A DNA stretch of 64,000 bases, from NCBI RefSeq assembly GCF_040215105.1, contig NZ_CP157875.1:2719501-2783500 (forward strand). The letters are read 5' to 3'. Positions 14,348 to 24,300 of the stretch are shown here, piece after piece. The position numbers and the translations under genes are program-made. The notes under the pieces are model-generated. The model was not told the origin of the DNA, did no database searches, and was given only the letters and a program-made list of their open reading frames with translations. Source of the DNA: Aeromonas veronii (GTDB lineage Bacteria > Pseudomonadota > Gammaproteobacteria > Enterobacterales > Aeromonadaceae). Position 1 is the first letter of the stretch; the number at the start of each line of letters is the position of its first letter.

Positions 14348-15670
14348 ATGAATCCTGTTGTTATCGCGGTAGCGCTGATGCTGGTGCTCAGCCTGCTGCG
14401 GATCAATGTGGTGGTCTCCCTCGCCATCGGTGCCATCGTCGGCGGCCTCATCGGCGGCCTCTCACTCGAGCAGACCCTCAGCACCTTCACCGGTGGCCTG
14501 GGTGGCGGCGCCGAGATCGCCCTCTCCTACGCCATGCTGGGCGCCTTTGCGGTCGCCATCTCCCGCTCCGGCATCACGGATCTGCTGGCCCGCAAGGTGA
14601 TCAGCCAACTCGGCAAGGATGCCAGCTCCTCCCGCATCCTCTGGGTCAAGAGCCTGCTGCTCGCCTCTGTGCTGGGGGTATCCATCTCCTCCCAGAACCT
14701 GATCCCGGTGCACATCGCCTTCATCCCCATCCTGATCCCGCCGCTGCTGCACGTCATGGCCCAGATGCAGATTGACCGTCGCCAGGTGGCCTGCGTCATC
14801 ACCTTCGGCCTGACCGCGACCTACATGCTGCTGCCAGTGGGTTTTGGTGGCATCTTCCTGAACAACATCCTGGCCAAGAACCTGATCGACAACGGGGTTC
14901 CGGTGGAGCACAGCCAGCTGCCCATGGCCATGGCGATCCCGGTGTTTGGCATGTTCATCGGCCTGCTCATCGCGGTCTTCTTCACCTACCGCAAGCCGCG
15001 CCAGTATGATCTGGAGAAGATCCTCTCCGCCGAGCCGGAAACCGTGCAACTCAACCTCAACCACATCTGGGTCGCCCTGCTGGCCATCGCCGTGGCGCTG
15101 GGGTTGCAGCTGATGACCAACAGCATCGTGTTGGGCGCGCTGGCAGGCTTCGTCATCTTCACCTGTGGCGGCGTCATCAAGTTCCGCGAGAGCCAGGATG
15201 CCTTCACTCAGGGGGTGCGCATGATGTCCCTCATCGGCTTCATCATGATCTCCGCCGCCGGCTTCGCCGCCGTGATGAAGGAGACCCACGGGGTGGATAG
15301 CCTGGTGCAGGCGGTCTCCGGCATGATGGCCGGCCACAAGGGGATGGCGGCCTTCCTGATGCTGCTGGTGGGGCTGCTCATCACCATGGGGATTGGTTCC
15401 TCCTTCTCCACCGTGCCCATCATCGCCACCATCTATGTGCCCCTGTGCATCCATCTGGGTTTCTCCCCCATGGCGACCATCGCCCTGGTGGGGGCTGCCG
15501 GTGCCCTGGGGGATGCAGGCTCCCCCGCCTCGGACTCGACGCTCGGCCCCACTTCCGGCCTCAACGCCGACGGTCAGCACGATCATATTTGGGACAGCGT
15601 GGTGCCCACCTTCATCCACTACAACATCCCGCTCATCATCTTCGGCTGGATTGCCGCCATGGTGCTCTAA
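14348..15670 (+). CDS. Na+/H+ antiporter family (YuiF-like) membrane carrier
   Basis: The 440-aa protein has about 11-12 hydrophobic segments and the N-terminal [18 protein letters not shown] of the Na_H_antiporter family (NhaC-related superfamily). The C-terminal [19 protein letters not shown] motif is characteristic. B. subtilis YuiF, in the same family, has been linked to histidine uptake, so an amino-acid carrier is possible instead of a true antiporter. It has a clear AAGGA ribosome-binding site, stands alone and ends before a hairpin shared with the convergent MFS gene. Confidence 0.8.
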   Translation: MNPVVIAVALMLVLSLLRINVVVSLAIGAIVGGLIGGLSLEQTLSTFTGGLGGGAEIALSYAMLGAFAVAISRSGITDLLARKVISQLGKDASSSRILWVKSLLLASVLGVSISSQNLIPVHIAFIPILIPPLLHVMAQMQIDRRQVACVITFGLTATYMLLPVGFGGIFLNNILAKNLIDNGVPVEHSQLPMAMAIPVFGMFIGLLIAVFFTYRKPRQYDLEKILSAEPETVQLNLNHIWVALLAIAVALGLQLMTNSIVLGALAGFVIFTCGGVIKFRESQDAFTQGVRMMSLIGFIMISAAGFAAVMKETHGVDSLVQAVSGMMAGHKGMAAFLMLLVGLLITMGIGSSFSTVPIIATIYVPLCIHLGFSPMATIALVGAAGALGDAGSPASDSTLGPTSGLNADGQHDHIWDSVVPTFIHYNIPLIIFGWIAAMVL

Positions 15671-15704
15671 GCACGCAATTGGCAACACAGATGAATGCAA
15701 TGCA

Positions 15705-15728
15705 AGAGGCGACCCCAGGGTCGCCTCT
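15705..15728. terminator. Terminator between convergent carrier genes
   Basis: AGAGGCGACC and GGTCGCCTCT (loop CCAG) form a 10-11-bp GC-rich stem in the gap between two convergent genes. The T tail is weak. Confidence 0.65.
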
Positions 15729-15745
15729 CTCATGTTCGGCCATGC

Positions 15746-16957
15746 TCAGGCAGGTTCGGATACCCGCTGGCGACCCCGGCCCGTCAGCCCGCCGATGAGG
15801 GCCAGCAAGGCCAGCAGCAGTCCGACCATCCCCACCCCGGACCATTCTCCCTTCTGCCAGGCCAGCATGGCGAGGCTGGAACCCAGCGTCCCCCCAAGGA
15901 ACATGGCCCCCATGAAGAGGGTATTGACCCGCCCCCTCGCCACCTCCCTCAATCCATAGATGAGCTGCTGATGGGCGATGAGCGCGCTCTGCACCCCCAG
16001 ATCCAGCAAGATGACGCCCACCGCCAATCCGATCAGGCTGTGCCAGGTTTCGAACACTATCCAGGCCAGTACCACCATCAGGGCCCCGCTCAACACCACG
16101 GGCCTGGCCCCCTGCCGATCCGCCAGCCGCCCGGCCAGGGGGGCCGCGAGGACACCGACCACCCCTATCACCCCGAACAGGCCGGCCCACTGTGCTCCGA
16201 GCCGATAGGAGGAGTGCGCCAGATAGAGCGCCAGCACGGTCCAGAAGGCGCTGAAGGAGCCAAACAACAGCCCCTGTGTCAGCGCGGCACGGCGCAGAGC
16301 CGGCTCCTCCCGCCAGAGGGTGACGAGAGAGCGCAGTAAGGCCCCATAGGTGAGGGTGACGCGCGGCAACTGGAGGGGGATGGTGCGTGCCATCAGCAGG
16401 GCCCCCAGCAGCGCCAGCGGAATACCGAGCCAGAACATGGTGCGCCAGCCCGCATAGGCAGTGACAACACCCGCCAGGGTGCGGCTGAGCAGGATGCCAC
16501 CGAGCAGACCGCTCATCACAGTGCCCACCACGGCGCCGCGCCGTGCGGGATCCGCCAGCGTCGCCGCGACGGGCACAATCTGCTGGGCCGCCGTTGCCCC
16601 GATGCCGAGCAGTACCGAGGCCAGCATCAACATGGTGGTCCCCTGGGCCAGGGCCGCCAGCAAAGAGGCAAGGGCGATGAGGACGAACTGCCCGACGATG
16701 AGCCAGCGCCGAACCAGCACATCGCCAAGGGGCACCAGCAGCAAGAGGCCGAGGGCATAGCCGAGTTGGGTCAGTACGGCGATGAGAGGAATGGCTGAAT
16801 GGCCGGGGAAATCCCGTGCCATCACCGCCAGCATGGGCTGGTTGTAATAGATGTTGGCGACCGCCAGACCGCAGCAGAGCGCCATGGCGAAGATGAATGT
16901 GGGGGTCAGCGCCCTGGCAGGCTGGGCCGCCGTTGGGGAGACGCTCGGTGATGTCAT
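15746..16957 (-). CDS. MFS transporter, drug/solute efflux type
   Basis: The 403-aa protein has 12 predicted membrane segments. It contains the A-N-I-Y-Y-N-Q-P-M-L motif seen in the YnfM/YgaY-like branch and an L-A-D-R-Q-G-A-R loop between the halves. The start M-T-S-P-S-V is preferred over one 33 nt upstream because GAGG lies a suitable distance before it. A LysR regulator gene lies 102 bp upstream on the same strand and may control it. Substrate is unknown. Confidence 0.8.
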   Translation of the reverse strand: MTSPSVSPTAAQPARALTPTFIFAMALCCGLAVANIYYNQPMLAVMARDFPGHSAIPLIAVLTQLGYALGLLLLVPLGDVLVRRWLIVGQFVLIALASLLAALAQGTTMLMLASVLLGIGATAAQQIVPVAATLADPARRGAVVGTVMSGLLGGILLSRTLAGVVTAYAGWRTMFWLGIPLALLGALLMARTIPLQLPRVTLTYGALLRSLVTLWREEPALRRAALTQGLLFGSFSAFWTVLALYLAHSSYRLGAQWAGLFGVIGVVGVLAAPLAGRLADRQGARPVVLSGALMVVLAWIVFETWHSLIGLAVGVILLDLGVQSALIAHQQLIYGLREVARGRVNTLFMGAMFLGGTLGSSLAMLAWQKGEWSGVGMVGLLLALLALIGGLTGRGRQRVSEPA

Positions 16958-17059
16958 GATGCCATCCTCATTGATGCAAGGCGCCGGCAACAGGCCGGGC
17001 TGGATGAAGAGACTACCCCCGGAGCCGGGACGGCAGTAGCCGTCCCCACGCCATAACGG

Positions 17060-17977
17060 TTATTCCGCCGGGGAATGGGTCCGCGCCGCTTGCAACCCGG
17101 GCAGGCCGCTCACGAAGGCCAGCCAGGCACTCGCCTTGGCACTGGGCCCTCGCCCCGCAGGCAACAGGGCCCAGAGATCCAGCCTCGGCAACTGCCACTC
17201 CGGCAAGAGTCTCACCACCTCCCCGCTGGCCAGTTCGGGGGCAAACATCCACTCGGAGCTGATGCCAAGCCCAATCCCGGCCAGCACCGCGGCGCGCATT
17301 CCCTCGGCGGCGGAGACCATGATCCGGCCACGGGCCGCTATGTCGACCCGCTCATCCCCCCGGCTGAATGACCAGGAGTGCCCAAGACCGGGCCTCGGAC
17401 TGTAGATCACCAGCGCCTGCCCCTGCAGATCACCGGGAGACTGCGGCCGACCCGCCGCGGCGAGACAGGCGGGTGTTCCCACCACCACCCGGGCACAGTG
17501 CGCGAGGTGGCGGGCCACCAGGGCGGAGTCGGGTTGGGGGCCGAGCCGCAGGGCCACATCGATGCCCGCCGCGATGAGATCCAGGTTGTCATCATCCAGC
17601 AGGATCTCGAGTTCCAGTTCGGGATGCGCCGCCATAAAAGCGGGCAGATGAGGAATGAGGTGCAACCGGGCGAAGGTAACGGGGGCAGAGATGCGCAGGC
17701 GCCCAGTGAGGCCGGTGCGGCACTGCCCTACCTGAGCTTCCGCCTCCTCCACCTCAACCAGGATGCGTTTCGCATTCAGGTAGTAAGCCTCCCCCGCCTC
17801 GGTCGGAGTCAGGCCGCGGGTCGAGCGCAGCAGCAGCGGGCTCCCAAGGCGTGCCTCCAGCTGGGCGATCTGCTTGGACACGGCCGGCTGGCCGAGCCCC
17901 AGACGCCTTGCGACCGCCGAAAAGGAGCCCGTCTCCACCGCCAGCACGAACACCTCCATCGCCCCCAGTCTGTCCAT
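17060..17977 (-). CDS. LysR-family transcriptional regulator
   Basis: The 305-aa protein has an N-terminal winged helix (M-E-V-F-V-L-A-V-E-T-G-S-F-S-A-V-A-R-R-L) with the recognition helix Q-P-A-V-S-K-Q-I-A-Q-L-E, then a LysR substrate-binding domain. The start at 17977 follows an AGGGGGA site; a longer frame to 18067 lacks family similarity. The next gene on the same strand, an MFS carrier, is the likely target. The inducer is unknown. Confidence 0.88.
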   Translation of the reverse strand: MDRLGAMEVFVLAVETGSFSAVARRLGLGQPAVSKQIAQLEARLGSPLLLRSTRGLTPTEAGEAYYLNAKRILVEVEEAEAQVGQCRTGLTGRLRISAPVTFARLHLIPHLPAFMAAHPELELEILLDDDNLDLIAAGIDVALRLGPQPDSALVARHLAHCARVVVGTPACLAAAGRPQSPGDLQGQALVIYSPRPGLGHSWSFSRGDERVDIAARGRIMVSAAEGMRAAVLAGIGLGISSEWMFAPELASGEVVRLLPEWQLPRLDLWALLPAGRGPSAKASAWLAFVSGLPGLQAARTHSPAE

Positions 17978-18121
17978 CTGTCCCCCTTCACCACTCCATT
18001 GCACGATGTCGGCACACGTTAGCACCGTGCCACCCGCACAAGCCAGCTCGCAATGTCCTGCCGCCAAGCCGCTCTGTCGCCCACAGCGAAGCTGGGTACT
18101 TCGCCTGATCGACGACCATAA

Positions 18122-18148
18122 AAAAGACCGCTCGATGAGCGGTCTTTT
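18122..18148. terminator. deaD terminator
   Basis: AAAAGACCGCTC and GAGCGGTCTTTT form a perfect 12-bp stem around GAT, U-rich in both directions. It lies just after the deaD stop. Confidence 0.9.
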
Positions 18149-18165
18149 ATCAGTGCGATCCGGGT

Positions 18166-20061
18166 TTAGCTGTCGCGGCGTTTGCCGCCGAACTTGCGAC
18201 CCTTGTCGAAGCCACCTTCACGGCGATCCTTGTTGAAGGGACGGTCACCCTGGGGGCGGCGATCCTTGTTGAAGGTGCGCTCCTTGTTGAAGGGACGGTC
18301 GCCACGGGGCGGACGGCTGCTGGTGTTGCCACCGGCCGGCACCTCGGTGTAGCGCGCGATCTGCAGCGGACGCTGGCAGACACGGGCCTTCTTGATCACT
18401 TCCAGCACCTCGGCGCTCATGCCCTTGGGCAGATCGACGGTGGAGAAGTCATCGGCGATGTCGATGTTGCCGATGAAACGGCTCTCGATGTTCGCTTCGT
18501 TGGCGATGGCACCCACGATCTGGCCCGGCTTGACGCCGTGATGGGCACCCACGTCGACGCGATAGCGCTCCATCTCCACGTCCGGGTTGTCCTTGAGCGG
18601 ACGCGGCTCCAGGGACGGCATGCGACGGGCCGGACGATCGCCACGGTCACCGAAATCACGGGGGCCACGGTCGTTGAAGTCACGACGCTCGAAGTTGCCG
18701 CGATCATTGTTGTTGCTGAACAGGGGATCCGGGATGGAGTCATCCAGCAGCAGCGGTTGGTCACCCTGCACCAGCTTGGCCAGTGCGGCAGCCAGTTCCA
18801 GCGGATCGGCGGAGTCTTCCTGGATCAGCTCGTTCACCAGGTTGTGGTAGATCTCGAGCTCCTCACCCATCATGGTCTCGCGGATGCGCTCCTTGAACTT
18901 GGCCAGACGGTGCTGGTTGATGTCCTCGGTGCTCGGCATCTTCATCGGTTCGATGGCCTGACGAGTGGCGTGCTCGATGGCACGCAGCATGCGGCGCTCA
19001 CGCGGCGCCACGAACAGGATGGCCTCACCCTTGCGGCCGGCACGACCGGTACGGCCGATACGGTGAACGTAGGATTCGGTATCGTACGGAATGTCGTAGT
19101 TCACCACGTGGGTGATGCGCTCGACGTCCAGACCACGGGCGACCACGTCGGTGGCGATCAGGATGTCCAGCTGGCCTTGGCGCAGCTTGTCGACGGTACG
19201 CTCACGCAGCTTCTGCGGGATGTCGCCGTGCAGGGCTTCACAGGCATGGCCACGGGCGGCCAGCTTGCCGGCCAGCTCTTCGGCGGCGTTCTTGGTGCGC
19301 ACGAAGACCAGAAGGGCCTCGTATGGCTCCACTTCCAGCAGGCGGGTCATGGCGTCCAGCTTGTGCAGACCGGTCACCTGCCAGTAACGCTGACGGATGG
19401 TGGTGGCAGTGGCTGTCTTGGAGGCGATCTTGATCTCTTTGGGCTGCTTCAGGTGCTTCTGGGCCACGCGGCGGATCTGCTCCGGCATGGTGGCGGAGAA
19501 GAGGGCAACCTGACGACCGGCCGGGCACTGATCCATGATCCAGTCCACGTCGTCGATGAAGCCCATGCGCAGCATTTCGTCCGCTTCATCCAGCACCAGG
19601 GCTTTCAGACCGGAGAGATCCAGGTTCTTGCGACGGATCAGATCCATCACGCGGCCCGGGGTACCGACGACAACCTGGGCACCACGGCGCAGGGCGCGGG
19701 TCTGGGTTTCGTAGGAGGCGCCGCCGTAGATGGGCAGCACGTGGAAATCGGGCATGTGGTGAGCGTAGCGTTGGCACGCTTCAGCCACCTGCAGAGCCAG
19801 TTCGCGAGTCGGCGCCAGCACCAGGATCTGGGTGTTACGGTTACCAGCTTCCAGACGAGACAACAGAGGCAAGGCAAAAGCAGCGGTCTTCCCTGTACCG
19901 GTTTGTGCCTGCCCCAGCAGATCGTGTCCCGCCATCAGGTGGGGGATTGCTGCGGCCTGGATGGGAGACGGGCGCTCATAGCCCACGTCCTGCAGCGCTT
20001 TCAATACAGGCGCGGCCAGTCCAAGCTCACTAAAAAGGGGCAGTTGTTCGGTATCAGACAT
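18166..20061 (-). CDS. deaD: DEAD-box RNA helicase DeaD/CsdA
   Basis: The 631-aa protein carries all helicase motifs in order: Q motif R-P-S-P-I-Q, A-Q-T-G-T-G-K-T, P-T-R-E-L, T-P-G-R, L-D-E-A-D, S-A-T and H-R-I-G-R-T-G-R-A-G. After the core there is a DbpA-like RNA-binding domain (V-D-V-G-A-H-H-G-V-K-P-G) and a basic tail with repeated F-N-K-(D/E)-R units. It unwinds RNA in cold adaptation, ribosome biogenesis and mRNA decay. GGAAGAA before 20061 supports this start rather than the ATG 33 nt upstream. Linker residues about 460-500 are R/D/N/G-rich and likely disordered. Confidence 0.95.
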   Translation of the reverse strand: MSDTEQLPLFSELGLAAPVLKALQDVGYERPSPIQAAAIPHLMAGHDLLGQAQTGTGKTAAFALPLLSRLEAGNRNTQILVLAPTRELALQVAEACQRYAHHMPDFHVLPIYGGASYETQTRALRRGAQVVVGTPGRVMDLIRRKNLDLSGLKALVLDEADEMLRMGFIDDVDWIMDQCPAGRQVALFSATMPEQIRRVAQKHLKQPKEIKIASKTATATTIRQRYWQVTGLHKLDAMTRLLEVEPYEALLVFVRTKNAAEELAGKLAARGHACEALHGDIPQKLRERTVDKLRQGQLDILIATDVVARGLDVERITHVVNYDIPYDTESYVHRIGRTGRAGRKGEAILFVAPRERRMLRAIEHATRQAIEPMKMPSTEDINQHRLAKFKERIRETMMGEELEIYHNLVNELIQEDSADPLELAAALAKLVQGDQPLLLDDSIPDPLFSNNNDRGNFERRDFNDRGPRDFGDRGDRPARRMPSLEPRPLKDNPDVEMERYRVDVGAHHGVKPGQIVGAIANEANIESRFIGNIDIADDFSTVDLPKGMSAEVLEVIKKARVCQRPLQIARYTEVPAGGNTSSRPPRGDRPFNKERTFNKDRRPQGDRPFNKDRREGGFDKGRKFGGKRRDS

Positions 20062-20240
20062 AGATTCTTCCAGATTAAGGCAGGCGGCTAACACCGCGGA
20101 ATAGCAAAAGGCGGCGATTATAGCGCCACTTTGTTCTGCTGTCTTGAAAAATGTGATAAGCCTCTCAAGACGTTGGCAATTATAGAGGGATCTCGCGACT
20201 ATGGCTTGCTTATTTTTCGCTCATGGTGCGTTATTGCCGA

Positions 20241-20702
20241 TCACTTCTCGCCGGATCCCTTGTCCTGCTTGTGCCTGAGCGCCGCCATGGTGAGTCGGCT
20301 GGTGCACAATAAACGACCACGCTCGTCGCGGATCTCTATCTGCCACACCTGGGTGCTGGCCCCCAGATGCAGGGGGGAACAGCGCCCGGTCACCACCCCT
20401 TCCCGCTTGGCCCGCAGATGATTGGCATTGACCTCCAATCCGACACAGTAGTACTCCGCCCCCACCGCCATGTTGGCCGCCAAGGATCCCAGCGTCTCCG
20501 CCAGCACCACGGAGGCGCCCCCGTGCAGCATGCCGAGCGGCTGATGAGTGCGGTGATCCACCGGCATGGTGGCTTCCAGCCAGTCGGGGCCGAAGGCGGT
20601 GTAGTGGATATCGAGGTGGGCCATCAGGGTATTGCGGGAGCTGGCGTTGAGCCCCTCGAGGCTCATGGGCTTGCGCCAGATGGGGGCGTTCTCTTGACTC
20701 AT
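20241..20702 (-). CDS. menI: MenI-type hotdog thioesterase (DHNA-CoA hydrolase)
   Basis: The 153-aa protein matches E. coli YdiI/MenI closely: L-N-A-S-S-R-N-T-L-M-A-H-L-D-I, A-T-M-P-V-D-H-R-T-H-Q-P, then G-M-L-H-G-G-A-S-V-V-L-A-E-T with the catalytic glutamate. MenI releases 1,4-dihydroxy-2-naphthoate from its CoA ester in menaquinone synthesis and also cleaves other acyl-CoAs. As in E. coli (ydiI-ydiJ), it is close to ydiJ on the same strand, though separated here by a GNAT-like gene. AAGGAG precedes the start. Confidence 0.88.
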   Translation of the reverse strand: MSQENAPIWRKPMSLEGLNASSRNTLMAHLDIHYTAFGPDWLEATMPVDHRTHQPLGMLHGGASVVLAETLGSLAANMAVGAEYYCVGLEVNANHLRAKREGVVTGRCSPLHLGASTQVWQIEIRDERGRLLCTSRLTMAALRHKQDKGSGEK

Positions 20703-20798
20703 GACAAGCAGACTCCTTATGAATTAACGAACATGATCAATGGCTTGCCACTGACGATATCAAAACTGCCGCGTAAAGCGCAAAAGCGGGACAACAAA

Positions 20799-20818
20799 AT
20801 GCCCCGCTATCGGGGCAT
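20799..20818 (-). terminator. Hairpin after the ydiJ operon
   Basis: ATGCCCCG and CGGGGCAT form an 8-bp stem with loop CTAT. On the minus strand it follows the GNAT-like gene and is trailed by TTTTGTTGT, a weak terminator tail. Confidence 0.65.
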
Positions 20819-20856
20819 CTTGAGACAGGCAGGACTCGGCAGGATGCTGCCCGGGT

Positions 20857-21345
20857 TCACCAAGGGTAGGTGACCCCCGGCCACGCATCCCAGGGGATCT
20901 CCCGTCCCGGCAGGCAAGGCGCTCGCCACTGCCAGACCTTCCCCAGCCAGTCGCGCAGCTCGTCCTCGAGTTCGGCATCGGTCAGCGGCGCCCCGGCCAC
21001 CTTCCAGAAGAAGATCTCCACCTCCACCTCCGGCAGCACCGAGGGATAGAGATAGACGCCCCCCCAAAACGCGGGCTCCCGCTCCGGGCTCCAGAGGCCA
21101 TAGGCGAAGGAGCGCTTGGCCAGAAACTCCGAACGCTGCCACTCCAGATCCGCCTCGTGCTGGCTCAGGCTGAAGCTGGCCGACGGCCAGAGATCGTCCG
21201 GGCGAAACAACTGATGCAGCTGTTCGCGCTCGCGCAGGATGGCGACGAACTCCACCACCGCCTGAGTCGGGCTCACCGGCAACAACAGCAGGTTCGGGCG
21301 CCGATACGCCTGCGGCACCCGAAACCGCTTGGGGAGGCGCAGCAT
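20857..21345 (-). CDS. GNAT-like protein coupled to ydiJ (162 aa)
   Basis: The start ATG overlaps the ydiJ stop (TGATG), so the two are translated together. The sequence L-E-W-Q-R-S-E-F-L-A-K-R-S-F-A-Y-G-L-W-S-P-E-R followed by W-G-G-V-Y-L-Y-P-S has the strand-helix rhythm of GNAT acetyltransferases, but no clear acetyl-CoA P-loop (R/Q-x-x-G-x-G/A) is present. The C-terminal third is rich in W (P-W-D-A-W-P-G-V-T-Y-P-W). It may be an inactive or divergent acyltransferase, or a YdiJ accessory. I give no specific function. Confidence 0.6.
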   Translation of the reverse strand: MLRLPKRFRVPQAYRRPNLLLLPVSPTQAVVEFVAILREREQLHQLFRPDDLWPSASFSLSQHEADLEWQRSEFLAKRSFAYGLWSPEREPAFWGGVYLYPSVLPEVEVEIFFWKVAGAPLTDAELEDELRDWLGKVWQWRAPCLPGREIPWDAWPGVTYPW

Positions 21346-24300
21346 CAGAGCAGTTCCAGCAAGGCCTGCACCGGATGCTTGAGCTTCTCCCCTTCCATCC
21401 GTTTGACCTGACTGCGGCAGGAATAACCGGTGGCGAGGCAGCGCTCCTTCGGCAGGCGCGCCAGCGGCTCCGCCCAGCTGAGGCCATAAATGCCCCTGGA
21501 GTTCTCCACCTGTTTGGCATCGTGACCATAGGTACCCGCCATGCCGCAGCAACCGACCGAGACCGGCTGCAACCTGGCACCGAAGCGGCTGAACAGGGTG
21601 CCCCAGTCGCCGTGAGTCGAGGGCTTGGCGGTCTTCTCGGTGCAGTGGGCAAACAGATACCAGGGCTCCGCAGCCTCCTCTTTGACCTCGGCCGCGGGCA
21701 GGCTCTCTACCGGCAAGGAGAGCAGCCACTCCTGGGGCAGCATCACCTGGAAGTCCCCACGGGCGGGGCCGAGTGCCTTCACATATTCGTCCCGGTAACA
21801 GAGCACCAGAGAGGGATCCACCCCCACCATGGGGATGCCGAGTCCCGCCACCTTGTTGAGGAACTGGGCACTGCTGGCCGCGGTGCGGGCGAAAGCACGC
21901 AGGAAGCCCTTCACATGCTGGGGCTTGCCGTTGGGTTTGAACGGCAGCAAATAGGGCTGAAGTCCGAGTTTGCTCGCGAGTTTCACCAGATCTCGCACCA
22001 CGGGCGCGTCGTAATAACTGGTGAAGGGGTCTTGTACGATAAGAACCACTTTTTGACGCTGTTCGGGGCCCATGGCCTCGAGTCCCGCCAGATCGAAATA
22101 GCGGGCACGGTGATCGCGAAGAGACTCGGCCAGGGTAGGCACCGAGAGCAGGGGCACGTCCACCATGCCGATGCTCTTCTCGGTCGCCTTCTGGGCCCAC
22201 TCCTTCTCCAGGAAGAAGTTGACCAGCTTGGGGGCCTTGGCCAGGAGCGGCGCGTAGCTTTCGACGGTGCCGACGAAGTAATCTTTGGGGCCGCGCAGGT
22301 AGCGGCTGTGATAGAGCTGCATGAAGCGGGCACGGAAGGTGGGCACATCCACCTTGATGGGACACTGGCTGGTGCAGGCCTTGCAAGCCAGACACCCCTC
22401 CATCGCCTCCATCACCTCGTGGGAGAAGTCATACTGGCCGCGGGCGCGGGCCAGGGTGTTGCGCACCTTGTCGACGATGGATTTGATGCGCAGACCGCCG
22501 CTTTGCAGCTCAATCTCTTCGCTCAAGGGATCGAATCCCTGCTCTGCCAGCTGGCGCAGCCATTCGCGCATCAAGCCTGCCCGCCCTTTCGGCGAGTGGC
22601 GACGGTCGCGGCTTATCTTGACCGAGGGGCACATGGGGGAGTCGGTCTCGAAGGTGAAGCACAGACCGTTGCCGTTGCAATCCAGCGCCCGGGTGTAGCT
22701 TTCCCGCACGGCGATGGGGATCTGGCGGTCGAACTTGCCGCGCTTGGGCCCATCCACCGACACCAGCTCGGCGCCGCTGCCATAGGGCATGCAGATCTTG
22801 CCGGGGTTGATGCGGTTCTGGGGATCGAAGGCCCCCTTCACCCGCTGCAACTCCTCCCACAGCTCGCCGAAGAAGGCGGGACTGTATTCGGATCTGAACC
22901 CCTTGCCGTGCTCCCCCCACATCAGGCCGCCGTATTTGGCGGTGAGCGCCACTACCTGATCCGAGATGCGCCGCAGCAGCACCTCTTGTTCGGGATCGCA
23001 CAAATCCAGCGCCGGGCGCACGTGCAGGACACCGGCATCCACGTGGCCGAACATGCCGTAATCGAGGCCGTGATCGTCCAGCAGGGCACGAAACTCCATG
23101 ATGAAGTCGGCCAAGGATTCCGGTGGCACGGCGGTGTCTTCGGTGAAGGCCACCGGCTTCTTGCGCCCCTCGGCGTTGCCGAGCAGCCCCACCGACTTCT
23201 TGCGCATGGCGTAGATGGTCTCGATGCTCGGCAGGTGACTGCACACCTGATAACCGATGACCCCCGCCTCCCCGTTCGCCAGCAATCCGTCGATGCGGCG
23301 GCACAGCTCCGCCACCTTGGCCTGGTGCTCGGTTTCATCGGTGTCCGCAAACTCGACGATATTGAGCCCCTGCAGATCCTTGCCCGGCACCTCCTGGATG
23401 AACTCCTTGACCGAGTGCCAGATGATGTCGGCCCGGGCCAGCCCCAGCACCCGGGAGTCCACCGTCTCCACCGACAAGGCGTGCGCCTCCACCATGAAGG
23501 GGGCATTGCGAAGCGCGGACGGGAAGCTGTCGTACTTGACGTTGACCAGGGTGCGGTAGCGCGGAATGGGGGTGATGTTGAGGCGGGCCTCGGTGATGAA
23601 GCCCAGCGACCCTTCCGAGCCGCACAACACCCGACTCACATCCAGGGTGTCGCTGTCGGGCGTATAGAGATGCTTGAGATCGTAACCGGTGAGGAAGCGG
23701 TTGAGCTTGGGGAAAGTCGCCTCGATGTCGGCGCGCCGCTCGCGTCCGATGCGATAGAGGGTGCGGTAGATCTCCCCTTCCCGGCTCTTTAGCGCCAGCT
23801 TGTCCGCGAGGCGCTCGCCATTGACCGGCTCTGTGCTCATGAGGTCGCCGTTCTCCAGCACCGCCTTGAGGCCCAGCACGTGATCCGAGGTCTTGCCGTA
23901 GACCAGCGACCCCTGACCGGACGCATCGGTATTGACCATGCCCCCTAAGGTGGCGCGGTTGGAGGTGGAGAGATCCGGCGAGAAGAAGTAGCCGTGAGGC
24001 TTGAGATAGGCGTTGAGCTGATCCTTCACCACCCCGGCCTGGGCACGCACCCAGCCCGCTTCCAGATTAATTTCCATGATCTGGTTCATATGGCGAGAGA
24101 GATCGACGATAATGCCGCCGCCCAGAGACTGGCCATTGGTGCCGGTGCCGCCGCCGCGAGGGAAGAAACTCAAGCTGGCGTAGGCGCTCTCCTGGGCCAA
24201 CCTGAGCATCACCGCAATATCATCCGCACTGCGCGGATAGAGGACCGCCTCTGGAATAACCTGATAGACGCTGTTATCCGTCGCCATCGCCAACCGGCTT

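Noticed and set aside
18538..20091. 517-aa open frame on the plus strand across deaD
   Set aside because: It is antisense to the clear DeaD helicase, with no ribosome-binding site and a histidine/glutamine-rich composition typical of GC-rich antisense frames.
20857..22395. 512-aa frame upstream of the GNAT-like protein
   Set aside because: Most of it is an alternative frame of ydiJ; only the last 162 codons after the TGATG overlap make a sensible protein.
21375..23792. 805-aa open frame on the plus strand across ydiJ
   Set aside because: Antisense shadow of the YdiJ gene; its composition reflects GC3 bias of the real gene.
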